From Gammaproteobacteria bacterium (GTDB lineage Bacteria > Pseudomonadota > Gammaproteobacteria > Pseudomonadales > Pseudohongiellaceae): DNA of 64,000 bases. Of the stretch, positions 38,482 through 48,178 are shown one piece after another. The DNA lies in the NCBI GenBank assembly GCA_029244985.1, contig JAQWQD010000024.1, positions 1-64,000 of the forward strand, read 5' to 3'. A model generated the notes under the pieces. The model was given only the letters and a program-made list of their open reading frames with translations. It did no database searches and was not told the DNA's origin. The position numbers and the translations under genes were made by a program. The stretch's first letter is position 1; every line of letters starts with the position of its first letter.

Positions 38482-39444
38482 TTAATGGCGGTGGATAAAC
38501 TTGTGTAGATCAGGCTTTATTGTGTCAGCGACATAGATTACACCGCCAGGCGCAAGAGTCATGTAATGGGCCTCACCAAATTCACCGAGCTTTTTCCCAG
38601 GTTCACCAGTTGCCGCAACAACTTTGCCATTTTTATCCAGCTTCAAAATCTCCCCTGCAAACCCACTCACCATCCACAAGGTGCCTTCTTCATCGAAGTG
38701 TAATCCGCAGGGCCAGCCCTTATAATGCCATTCCTTAAGGTAAGCTCCTTCATCGTCAAATATTTGAATGCGGCGATTCTGGCGATCTGCAACATAAATC
38801 AGCCCCTCACCGTCTACAACGATTGAATGAGGGGTATCGAATTGACCAGGCCCTGTGCCCGACCCACCCCATTTCTTCATAAAACGACCCATTCGATCAT
38901 ATTTTAATAATTGTGGTGTACCTCGGCCATGACCAACCAAGATAAAAACTTCACCTTCATCATTTATGGTTAAATCTGTCGGCTCAAACAGTAATCCATC
39001 TTCTGGTTCTCCAGCTTCGCCCATTCTGCCAATAGTAAGCAGCACTTCGCCATCGAGATTCATTTTGCGTACGGTGTGTCCATTAACGTCGGTGGTCCAT
39101 ATGTTGCCTTGAGGATCAAGACGCATACCATGTGGCCGCACGTAATCCCCCTGCCCCCAGGTCCGCAGTAGCCGACCCCGCGGATCGAACTCCATTAGAG
39201 GGTTTGGACCACGATTGAAAAGAATCAAATGATTGTCTTTAGTCCATACAACACTGGAGGATGCTCCTAACTCGACACCTGAAGGAATTTTTAACCCATG
39301 CTGCACTGGGACATATCCCAGATCTGGAGCAAGCTCCATTTGCAAAGGATCTGGACCTTCCAGCACCTGAGCTCGCGCACTCAAGGAAAAACCCAATGCA
39401 ATAGTTGTGCTGAGGGAAATTATCTTGAATTGCTTAAACTTCAT
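38482..39444 (-). CDS. Exported NHL-repeat propeller, PAL-like
   Basis: RPHGMRLDPQGNIWTTDVNGHTVRKM, TPHSIVVDGEGLIYVADRQNRRIQIF, EAHYMTLAPGGVIYVADT; start set at MKFKQFKIISLSTTIALGFSLSARAQ. Confidence 0.88.
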   Translation of the reverse strand: MKFKQFKIISLSTTIALGFSLSARAQVLEGPDPLQMELAPDLGYVPVQHGLKIPSGVELGASSSVVWTKDNHLILFNRGPNPLMEFDPRGRLLRTWGQGDYVRPHGMRLDPQGNIWTTDVNGHTVRKMNLDGEVLLTIGRMGEAGEPEDGLLFEPTDLTINDEGEVFILVGHGRGTPQLLKYDRMGRFMKKWGGSGTGPGQFDTPHSIVVDGEGLIYVADRQNRRIQIFDDEGAYLKEWHYKGWPCGLHFDEEGTLWMVSGFAGEILKLDKNGKVVAATGEPGKKLGEFGEAHYMTLAPGGVIYVADTIKPDLHKFIHRH

Positions 39445-39469
39445 ACTTAGTTCTCCAAACCAATGCGTT

Positions 39470-40510
39470 CTAATCGTCGTCTTTCGGCGTACCGTTTCCA
39501 TTCATTCCCATAGATTCATAACGTCGCCATCCCGCAAGAATACCAACCATTCCATGATTACCTTCATGACAGGCGTATTCATAGACGGGATCTTCAATTT
39601 GACGTAAGGGGAATTTCGCAGACCAAGGCTGATCCCAAGAAAGCGGATCTTCGATAGTGAAATCATATTCCAGAGTGTTAGCACCAATACGCCGAATGCG
39701 TTCCTCCAACACCATTTTTTCGGAAGCACCGCGGCCATTGTCATGATAGTAAAAATGCTGGGTTTTAATGACCAATGTGTCACCTTCAAACCGGGCAATG
39801 GCGTCACCATCCCATTTCAACACTTTTGTTTGATGTTCATCATCGAAGCGAATGATGCGCGCTCGATGGATCATCTCACTCAAAATCATGATGTGATCTT
39901 CGGTTTGCACGATTTGAATATTGTTATTGTAAGCGCCTGGCACTATAGGTGGTCCTGCACCTCCACTCATCAAACACCTGTCTGCCAAAGTTCGACCTTC
40001 AGGACCAATGCTAAGGCGTCTATTTTCGGCCCTCACCTGAGCCCTTTTCCTGCCCATTTCGTTTAAGGCAGGCAAGCGACCGTTTGGCGGATCATAAATC
40101 AGTGACGTTCTGCGATCGGCGACGGTGTTCTCACCACGCTCATACCAGAAATTATTGTAGGAAATTACCCCTGGCGGATAGCCAGCACCACCAACAGAAT
40201 CGATGATGAGGTCCCGATTCTGACGACGAAGTTCGAATTCTTCCCATTCTACTGCCTGCTCGGGGGTGAGTGTTTCCAAGTGCTCTAACTCTCTGGGGCG
40301 GTTCAGCGGAGTAATGGTGCGATAGGTGTAGACACCCTGCAGATCTGGATGCCCAAATTCGGTAAGAGGAATATCAGATGATTGGGCGGACACTGCAGGA
40401 ACAGCTATCAGGCCGCCAAGGACTATGCTTAAAAGAAAGATCACTTTGGTGCTCATTGAATCCTCCGTGCTCTGGTTATTGTTAATCGGAAGAGAACTTG
40501 AGCCTATCAA
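39470..40510 (-). CDS. Exported protein of unknown function, paralogue of 21114..22094
   Basis: FGHPDLQGVYTYRTITPLNRPRE, AYNNNIQIVQTEDHIMILSEMIHRARII, FEGDTLVIKTQHFY. Confidence 0.75.
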   Translation of the reverse strand: MIGSSSLPINNNQSTEDSMSTKVIFLLSIVLGGLIAVPAVSAQSSDIPLTEFGHPDLQGVYTYRTITPLNRPRELEHLETLTPEQAVEWEEFELRRQNRDLIIDSVGGAGYPPGVISYNNFWYERGENTVADRRTSLIYDPPNGRLPALNEMGRKRAQVRAENRRLSIGPEGRTLADRCLMSGGAGPPIVPGAYNNNIQIVQTEDHIMILSEMIHRARIIRFDDEHQTKVLKWDGDAIARFEGDTLVIKTQHFYYHDNGRGASEKMVLEERIRRIGANTLEYDFTIEDPLSWDQPWSAKFPLRQIEDPVYEYACHEGNHGMVGILAGWRRYESMGMNGNGTPKDDD

Positions 40511-40682
40511 ATTACGCTACTGACATAATTTTTCAAGTGAAATATAAGTCACAGGTGGCTTAGGTAACACTATACCAAAGCTGTTTTGGTCCTGATTAAA
40601 TTCTCAAGCGAAGAACTTATCGAGGAATACCTCATGAAGCCAGAGCGCGATTATGAAGCTCAGAATTTTGAAAAAAAGATCG

Positions 40683-42929
40683 TTAAAATGTACCACTCAC
40701 TTTAAGCGAAAAGGACCTACCAAAATCTCGACACATGTACTCCACTTCTTCCAGTATGTTGTCAGCTATATTTCCTACGTAACGAATACGATCTCTGCAC
40801 ACTTGTACATCAGCAAGATTCCGTGCATCCAAGCGAAAAGTCACATCATCAAATGCAATAAATTCCAAAAAGCCAGTGAAGTATGGATCTGCATGATCAT
40901 TCTCGATGTCTTCAATGTCCCAGCGCTTAGTTCCGCCGTCAATACGATTACGCATTTCGATACCGTAGTTTAAACGCCATTGCGGAATGTCGTGGCGAAA
41001 GCCCCAATTAAATTCACCACGGTGATAATTATTAAAGCGACGAGTTTCATTGAGAAAAGAATCTTTTACCCAGGAATCTCGAACATTGGCACTAGTCGTA
41101 AACAACACATTAGGCATACCAAGGCGGGAAAGCCGCACGCTGCCTTTAACTTCAAACACGTGCATATCGCCAGTGCCAATATTACCAGCGGCAGATCTTA
41201 GATCGTTGGGCCCAGGAGAAACATCGATACGCTGCAAGAGATCTTTATGGCGATGATGGTAGAAATTTGCGCTCACTACACCTTGATCATCTGGAAGTCG
41301 ATATTCCGCCAATAAGTTGTAGTTCCACCAGTAATCTGGCCGGAGATTAGAATTGCCGGCCAAGGTATTTGAGTCTTCATCATCTTGATCGCTGGTAGCA
41401 ACAAAATCTGTGAAGCTTAATTGCCTGACAACTTTTTCTATCAGCACTCGAAGTTGTAGTTGTGGCGTGACATCAAATCGATAATCCAACTTTGGCTTAA
41501 AGAAATTAAAGTCTCGACTATTACTAACATCTCCGCTCATTGAGATTTCGGATGCCTCATAAACAAGAGAAGTTTCTAGAGACATACGGGGACTAATGCG
41601 CCAATTGTGAATCGCAAAGGGCTCATAACGAACTTCTTCTACCCGCGTGTTGGCGTTAGGGATGTTTACTGGAGATAAACCTCCAAAAGCTTGAGAAGGT
41701 GCCTCACTACCCGAGAGAAGCCCCAGCGCCAAGTTTGAATCTAAAATAGTTTGAGCGCGCTCCGCGCCAACTTCCACATCCTGGCCATTAAAGAGGTTCA
41801 TCGTGTATGAACCGCGCATTATCCGTTCTTCCAGAATACTTCCAGTATCGAGAAATAGATTTTTCTCTTCGCTGCCATTTTCCAAAATATCCCAGCGTTC
41901 GCGAGTATTGGCGGTGTCGTTTTTGTTAGCAATAACAAGTATTTTAAAACGATTACCATCATCACGACGATACTCGTAGTCACCGCCTATTTCCCAGTTC
42001 GTTTTTGTTCCAGGAATGTTTTCTCTTTCATAATCGTGTAGCAACGAACCCCCGCGAAGATCAACGGTCAATCGTTCCACTTCTGTCGGGTCGTCGTCCT
42101 CAGCAATCAAGGCATTGAATCGCAAACTACTTTTAGTATTTAGTTGATAATCTAGATTAGTCGATAAGGTGTAAGTGGTGTTATCTCGAATTCGCTCTTC
42201 GTCGATAAAATCATTGGGCAATTCGCCAGGGAGAATGCTATTTTCTCTAAGCTGTGTGGAATTGTAATTAGGCACAGCTGAAGCGTTTACGATAAAGTTC
42301 AGGTCGCCTGTTTGACCTGCGTAAGTTAGTGATCCACCAGGTTCAGTATTGTTATCGGAATAATAATTCGCGTTTACTTCGTAATTAATCGAGGTGTTTG
42401 ACATCTCCTCAAAAAGTATGATGTTGGCTATCTGGGTGCTTCCTCTTACGTCAAGATCTCCAGAGGTGCCGCGGATGATTTCAATGTAATCAACTTGATC
42501 AGCATCGACTCTGCGCAACTGAGTTTCTGTATTATTATTCTTTCCTGCTGTGCGTTTGCCGTTAATTAAAATTTGAGTGCCACTGCTACCACTGCCAAGA
42601 CCTCGACCGCCACGACTTACATTAGAAAAACTACCACCACTACTGCCACCACGACTACTACCACCACGACTACTACCACCGATGCTGGATATTTCCATTC
42701 CCGGGATCCGGTTCAACATATCTAACGCAGTTACCGGCGCATATTCGGAAAAATAAGCGGAGGGATAAACAATCGTAGAGTCATCTCCTACATTCTCTTG
42801 TGCCCAGGCATTCAGCGAAAAAGAAGCGAATAACATCAACGGCAAGAAAGGGCGAGAAATTTGTATGGCGAATGTTTTGAGCAAGCTTCCTGAGATACTG
42901 CCTCGCGAAATCCTTATACGCACCTTCAA
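40683..42929 (-). CDS. TonB-dependent receptor plug-domain outer-membrane protein, paralogue of 6651..8855
   Basis: SAYFSEYAPVTALDMLNRIPGMEI, GSSRGGSSRGGSSGGS insert, ILINGKRTAGKNN, IIRGTSGDLDVRGS, terminal F. Confidence 0.87.
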   Translation of the reverse strand: MKVRIRISRGSISGSLLKTFAIQISRPFLPLMLFASFSLNAWAQENVGDDSTIVYPSAYFSEYAPVTALDMLNRIPGMEISSIGGSSRGGSSRGGSSGGSFSNVSRGGRGLGSGSSGTQILINGKRTAGKNNNTETQLRRVDADQVDYIEIIRGTSGDLDVRGSTQIANIILFEEMSNTSINYEVNANYYSDNNTEPGGSLTYAGQTGDLNFIVNASAVPNYNSTQLRENSILPGELPNDFIDEERIRDNTTYTLSTNLDYQLNTKSSLRFNALIAEDDDPTEVERLTVDLRGGSLLHDYERENIPGTKTNWEIGGDYEYRRDDGNRFKILVIANKNDTANTRERWDILENGSEEKNLFLDTGSILEERIMRGSYTMNLFNGQDVEVGAERAQTILDSNLALGLLSGSEAPSQAFGGLSPVNIPNANTRVEEVRYEPFAIHNWRISPRMSLETSLVYEASEISMSGDVSNSRDFNFFKPKLDYRFDVTPQLQLRVLIEKVVRQLSFTDFVATSDQDDEDSNTLAGNSNLRPDYWWNYNLLAEYRLPDDQGVVSANFYHHRHKDLLQRIDVSPGPNDLRSAAGNIGTGDMHVFEVKGSVRLSRLGMPNVLFTTSANVRDSWVKDSFLNETRRFNNYHRGEFNWGFRHDIPQWRLNYGIEMRNRIDGGTKRWDIEDIENDHADPYFTGFLEFIAFDDVTFRLDARNLADVQVCRDRIRYVGNIADNILEEVEYMCRDFGRSFSLKVSGTF
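42646..42675. repeat. Exact 15-bp tandem duplication in the TonB receptor plug insert
   Basis: CCACCACGACTACTA x2 then CCACC...; encodes GGSSR repeats on minus strand. Confidence 0.9.
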
Positions 42930-43264
42930 AATATCTTCCTAAAGAGTAAATCTAATTTAAATACAATAGAATATCGTGGCGCAGTATACGCAAGTCTTAG
43001 CTGCGCAACTGTGACAATGTGTAAGTACTAATTATTTTTTTGGAGTGATCAAACGGTTGGAAGAAGCTTAGTAATTACTAAACTAGCAGCACTTTTTAAG
43101 AGCGCGGTGTTTAAGATGTGCCGGCATAAACAAGATCCTTGATTTACTGACTGCGCCTCTTGCTAACTTGAATACATTGCAGGCTCTATCATTAACCGAA
43201 ATTTCTTTGCCATAGCTAAATCAATCTATTACTTGTAACTCAATTGATCTCTGTGTTTACAGGT

Positions 43265-44581
43265 TCAAGCAAGCTCATTCAAGGACTCTCCTACTGCGTT
43301 AATCAAACTATCGATTTGCTCTTTACTGGTTATAAAAGGTGGTGCCAACTGCAAAGTGTCTGCACCCCAGCGCACATAGAACCCTTTTTCAAAACACTTT
43401 ATACCTACCTCAAACGGGCGGCGTAAAGGTTCTCCAGGGTAGTGTTCCAATGTAAGGCCGCCGGCAAACCCATAATTACGAATATCAGTGACAAAAGGCG
43501 CGGAACGTAAGCTATGAATCGCATCTTCAAATACCGAGGACATCTCTTTTACCTGCTGAACCAAGTTGTCATTTACCAGTAAATCTAGAGCTGCGAGGCC
43601 CGCTGCGCAGGCTACAGGGTGTGCGGAATAGGTATAACCGTGAGGGAATTCCACCATATATTCTGGGCCGCCTTTTTCCATGTAGGCTTCGTAGATATTC
43701 GACCCGACAACTACTGCTCCCAATGGAATTACACCATTGGTAATTTGTTTAGCCAAAGTCATTATGTCCGGCGTTACGCCAAATTCTTCGGCTCCAGTTA
43801 AAGAACCCATTCGTCCAAACCCAGTAATGACTTCATCAAATATCAGAAGAATATTATGCTTGTCACAGATTGCTCTAAGCTTGTTTAGATATCCTTTAGG
43901 CGGCGGCAATACACCCGAAGTACCAGATAGAGGTTCCACTATCACCGCAGCAATATTGGAAGCATCGTGGAGTAACACCAATTCCTCTAACTCGTCAGCC
44001 AAATGCGCACCTTGTTCCGGCATACCACGACTAAAAGCATTCTCTGGAAGCAATGTGTGAGGTATATGATCTGAATCGATAGTTTGCCCGAACAGTTTGC
44101 GGTTGAATCCAATTCCACCAACTCCGATACCGCCAAAATTGACCCCATGATAACCTTTGTGGCGACCAATAAACTTAGTCTTACTAGGCTGACCTTGGTT
44201 GCGCCAGTATCCTCGAGCTATTTTTAACGCAGTGTCTACGGTTTCTGAACCTGAATCAGTAAAAAATACATTATCAAGTCCAGAAGGAGTCAGTTCTACT
44301 ACTTTATTGGCGAGCTCAAAACTTAAAGGATGGCCGTATTGAAAACCAGGTGAATAATCTAAATTCAGGACTTGCTTTGAAACTGCTTCGTTTATTTCTT
44401 TACGGCTATGGCCGGCGCCACAGGTCCATAGTCCTGATAAACCGTCAAAAATCTGCTTGCCTTCAGAATCTGTGTAGTAAAGCCCGTCAGCTGCCACGAT
44501 TAGTCTAGGATTATTCTTAAACTGGCGATTAGCAGTAAAAGGCATCCAATGGGCATAAAGTTCTTGCTTATCGATCGTCAC
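43265..44581 (-). CDS. Class III aminotransferase (omega-amino acid:pyruvate aminotransferase-like)
   Basis: LLIFDEVITGFGRMGSLTGAEEFGVTPDIMTLAKQITNGVIPLGAVVV PLP-lysine region. Confidence 0.92.
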   Translation of the reverse strand: MTIDKQELYAHWMPFTANRQFKNNPRLIVAADGLYYTDSEGKQIFDGLSGLWTCGAGHSRKEINEAVSKQVLNLDYSPGFQYGHPLSFELANKVVELTPSGLDNVFFTDSGSETVDTALKIARGYWRNQGQPSKTKFIGRHKGYHGVNFGGIGVGGIGFNRKLFGQTIDSDHIPHTLLPENAFSRGMPEQGAHLADELEELVLLHDASNIAAVIVEPLSGTSGVLPPPKGYLNKLRAICDKHNILLIFDEVITGFGRMGSLTGAEEFGVTPDIMTLAKQITNGVIPLGAVVVGSNIYEAYMEKGGPEYMVEFPHGYTYSAHPVACAAGLAALDLLVNDNLVQQVKEMSSVFEDAIHSLRSAPFVTDIRNYGFAGGLTLEHYPGEPLRRPFEVGIKCFEKGFYVRWGADTLQLAPPFITSKEQIDSLINAVGESLNELA

Positions 44582-44624
44582 CTAATCAATCTCCTCAATC
44601 TGTTTCAATACTGGGATTCTAGTT

Positions 44625-46193
44625 TTATATCTTTGCTGCCCGCTGAGACTCGCTTGGCTTTTCAATTTCGGTATCAATGCTCGTTAGGTCGCCTCGATAT
44701 GTGGCTTCTAATGCATCATCTGGCCATAAAATTGTCACCACGTAACCGACCAGTAGTGCCGACAAGAAAGAAGGTGGCATTGTTTCTAATGCTGTGAAGT
44801 AAGGCCCTATGGTTTCCATACTCTGTAAGACAAACTTACTAATAATCGTCATACAAAAACCAGTAACCATGGATGCAATCGCCGCTCGCTCAGTAAATTT
44901 TGGCCAAAATAAAGACAAAATTATCATCGGACAAAAAGTTGCAGCGATGCCTGCCCAGCCAAAAATTACAAACCAAAAAATAGTTCGATCTGGCGACAAC
45001 ACAGAAACTAATATAGCAACTGCTAACGCACTCATCGCAAGCCCGATAGTTATGAGACGACACATCCGGGCTGCATCATTGTCAGAAAGCGATGGATTGA
45101 CAATTTTTTCATAAAGATCATGAGTAATAGCTCCAGCGACCATAACCAGTAATGAAGAAACTGTCGACATAATTGCTGAAAGAACAGCCGCAACGTAGAG
45201 CCCAACTATCCATGGAGGAAAAGTGAATTCGACCAATTCTGACAAAACATTTTGTGCTCCATTACCTAGTATTGTATCTGGATCTGCACCTTGAGTAGTA
45301 AATATGTATCGTCCCAGAACACCAATACTGACAGCGGAAAAATCCACTAAGATCGTAAAAACTACGGCTACCCATTTGCCACGATTGATTTCTGCTTCAC
45401 TGCGAATCGCAATCAAACGTGCAAAGACTTGAGGCGAACCTAAAAACCCTAACCCAATTAAAGCCATACCAATAACAACAGAAAAATTCATTAAAGTAAG
45501 ACCACCAGATCCCCATATATCCACCAAGCCTGGCTCAATGGCATACAACCCCTGATAGATAGAATCAGCATTGGAGATGGAGAGAAAGGCAACAAGTGGC
45601 AGCAACATCAAACAGAGCAACATCACTGCGCCTTGAAACATGTCGGTCCAGGCTGCTGCGAGAAAACCGCCTGCGACGCAATAAATCGTTACGATTACAA
45701 AACCAACAATTGCGCCGGTTAGGTAATTCCACTGCAAGAATGTTTCGAATGCTGAACCAGTGGCATCGATTTGAGCGGAGATATAAATAAGTACAAAGAT
45801 CGACAGGACTATTGCTGCAAGTATTCTTAGAAAATGCGTTTTTGATTGAAAACGACTCGCCATGTAATCAATCACAGTCATAGAGTCGTATTTATCTGTG
45901 AGCCGCTTAAAGCGTTTCGCCATTAAGAACCAGCATCCGGCTACGCCGAGCAGCTCACCAATCACTACCCAATAAGCTGAAAAGCCAACCATGGCTCCCA
46001 TGCCAGTCAGACCCAATAACAACCATGCAGATTCGCCGGTCGCTTGAGCAGAGAAGGCAGCTACCCAAAAACTCAGTGATTTTCCGCCGATGACAAAGTC
46101 ATTCATGTTGCGTATTCGGCACGAAGCGAGATAGCCTAAAAACATCAAGACGCCGAAATATATGATAATCATTACGTATTTTTCAAACATCAC
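44625..46193 (-). CDS. Sodium:solute symporter (SSS/PutP-like)
   Basis: FVIGGKSLSFWVAAFSAQATGESAWLLLGLTGMG; GFLGSPQVFARLIAIRSE; 13 TM-like segments. Confidence 0.9.
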   Translation of the reverse strand: MMFEKYVMIIIYFGVLMFLGYLASCRIRNMNDFVIGGKSLSFWVAAFSAQATGESAWLLLGLTGMGAMVGFSAYWVVIGELLGVAGCWFLMAKRFKRLTDKYDSMTVIDYMASRFQSKTHFLRILAAIVLSIFVLIYISAQIDATGSAFETFLQWNYLTGAIVGFVIVTIYCVAGGFLAAAWTDMFQGAVMLLCLMLLPLVAFLSISNADSIYQGLYAIEPGLVDIWGSGGLTLMNFSVVIGMALIGLGFLGSPQVFARLIAIRSEAEINRGKWVAVVFTILVDFSAVSIGVLGRYIFTTQGADPDTILGNGAQNVLSELVEFTFPPWIVGLYVAAVLSAIMSTVSSLLVMVAGAITHDLYEKIVNPSLSDNDAARMCRLITIGLAMSALAVAILVSVLSPDRTIFWFVIFGWAGIAATFCPMIILSLFWPKFTERAAIASMVTGFCMTIISKFVLQSMETIGPYFTALETMPPSFLSALLVGYVVTILWPDDALEATYRGDLTSIDTEIEKPSESQRAAKI

Positions 46194-46415
46194 AGACTCT
46201 ACAGAACCTTGAGAAGGCGAGCTTAGCCGAAAAGGCCAGATAATACCTCTCAGCGCTACAAGTTACATCCTCAATACCCTGAAGAATCCTATTACAGTGA
46301 AACTTCCATCTATTTTGAGTTACCGGAGTCGTAGCGCTATAGTTGACCCTCGCGCTTCAAAGATTCGATTAAACCTTGTCAGCGCCGAATCGACGCAAAT
46401 AAGAAGGAGTCCACT

Positions 46416-48113
46416 GTGGCAAAATTCTCTAGACGAAAATTCATTGGTTCCAGCACCACCCTGGCTGCTGCCGGGTTGGGTCTGCCGACACAATCTGCAC
46501 TTGCTCAAGCGGAACCACCAAATAGTCAAGCTGCTCCCGATTATGTAGTTATCAATGCGCGAGTTTTTACGGTTGATGAAGAGCAACCCCTGGCCGAGGC
46601 TTTTGCAGTCAAAGGTGATCGATTCGTCGCAGTTGGTTCCTCCAGCGATATTCGCAACATGGCCTCCTCCAGTACTGAAATTATCGATGCGGAAGGCATG
46701 ACAGTCACCCCGGGTTTTATTGACGCTCATTCTCATCCTTCTGGGGCTGGTGTTAATGAGCTAGTACAAGTAAATGCTGACCGAAGGTCCGTCTCTGAAA
46801 TTACATCAGTATTACAGGAGAGAGCCAATATAACCCCTGAAGGTCAATGGGTTAGGGCCTTTAAATACGACGACACAAAACTGGCCGAGGGTCGTCCTAT
46901 CAATCGATTTGATATCGATGAGTTGATTCCCAACCATCCCGTGGCTGTCAGTCATCGTGGTGGTCACACGAGCGTATACAACAGCATGGCTCTAGCATTA
47001 GCAGGGGTTACTGCTGAAACTCCCGACCCCCCTGGTGGACGATTTTATCGGGATGCGAATGGCGTACTAACTGGTTTAGTTCAAGGACCTGCTCGTTCAG
47101 TATTCAATGACCTGATTCCATCTGATTCATCCCGAGAACAAAGACGAGATGGCGTAATATTAATCTCTGAATTGATGACTCAGGCCGGTTTAACATCAGT
47201 CCACCAAACCGGCGGTGGCCGCAATGACATGATTGCATTCCAGGACGCAAGAGATGCTGGCGGTATGCGCTTTCGTATGTATTTATTCCCTCGTGGCCAA
47301 CTATTCAATGACTTAGTTAATGCTGGGGTGCGCACGGGTATGGGTGACGAAGTATTTCGTATTGGTGCGGTTAAGTTTACGGCAGATGGATCTGCTTCTG
47401 AGCGCACTATGCGAATGAGCACTCCCTATGAAGGCAGACCAGATGATTTTGGGTTGCTATACATGACTGAAGAAGAAATTCATGAGTCCGTAGAAAACGC
47501 CCATCGCAACGATTTCCAGGTAGCAATTCATGCAAATGGTGATGTTACGATTGATACGGTCTTAAAAGCTTATGAACGAGTGCAACGGCTTTGGCCGAGG
47601 GAAAACACCAGACACCGAATAGAGCACTGCTCCCTTGTCAACCCAGGATTACTGCAACGCATTAAGAATTTAGGCGTAGTACCCGCTCCATTTTACACTT
47701 ACGTGCATTATCACGGTAACAAGTGGACAGAGTATGGCGAAGAACGGATGCGATGGATGTTCGCACATAAATCATTCCTGGATTATGGCATTCCGGTAGC
47801 ACCAGCATCTGACTACACACCAGGGCCTTACGAACCAATGATGGCAATACAGAGTATGGTGACGCGCAAGGATTTCGATGGTCGGGTTTGGGGTCCGAAC
47901 CAACGAATAACTGTGGACCAGGCGATGCGCATTTGCACAATGAACGGTGCTTACGCCTCATTCGAAGAAAACTTAAAGGGCAGTATTACTGCAGGCAAGC
48001 TGGCGGACTTTGTGATTTTGGCTGACGATCCACATGATATTGATGCAGATGAAATCAAGAATATAGAAATCGTCCGCACCGTTGTGGGCGGCATTACTAT
48101 GTTTGGAGCATAG
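46416..48113 (+). CDS. Amidohydrolase (YtcJ-like) with Tat-type signal
   Basis: FSRRKFIGSSTTLAAAGLGL; VTPGFIDAHSHPSG; HANGDVTID; GSITAGKLADFVILADDP. Confidence 0.92.
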   Translation: MAKFSRRKFIGSSTTLAAAGLGLPTQSALAQAEPPNSQAAPDYVVINARVFTVDEEQPLAEAFAVKGDRFVAVGSSSDIRNMASSSTEIIDAEGMTVTPGFIDAHSHPSGAGVNELVQVNADRRSVSEITSVLQERANITPEGQWVRAFKYDDTKLAEGRPINRFDIDELIPNHPVAVSHRGGHTSVYNSMALALAGVTAETPDPPGGRFYRDANGVLTGLVQGPARSVFNDLIPSDSSREQRRDGVILISELMTQAGLTSVHQTGGGRNDMIAFQDARDAGGMRFRMYLFPRGQLFNDLVNAGVRTGMGDEVFRIGAVKFTADGSASERTMRMSTPYEGRPDDFGLLYMTEEEIHESVENAHRNDFQVAIHANGDVTIDTVLKAYERVQRLWPRENTRHRIEHCSLVNPGLLQRIKNLGVVPAPFYTYVHYHGNKWTEYGEERMRWMFAHKSFLDYGIPVAPASDYTPGPYEPMMAIQSMVTRKDFDGRVWGPNQRITVDQAMRICTMNGAYASFEENLKGSITAGKLADFVILADDPHDIDADEIKNIEIVRTVVGGITMFGA

Positions 48114-48178
48114 AAACGAGCGCCAAACAAGAATGAATCTTTAACCCATAATTCTCTTCTATGAGCTTGGCTGCAAAC

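Noticed and set aside
6651-42929. Two TonB receptor paralogues as borders of a composite mobile island
   Set aside because: Both are in the same orientation but diverged at protein level; no transposases, direct repeats or integrases were seen
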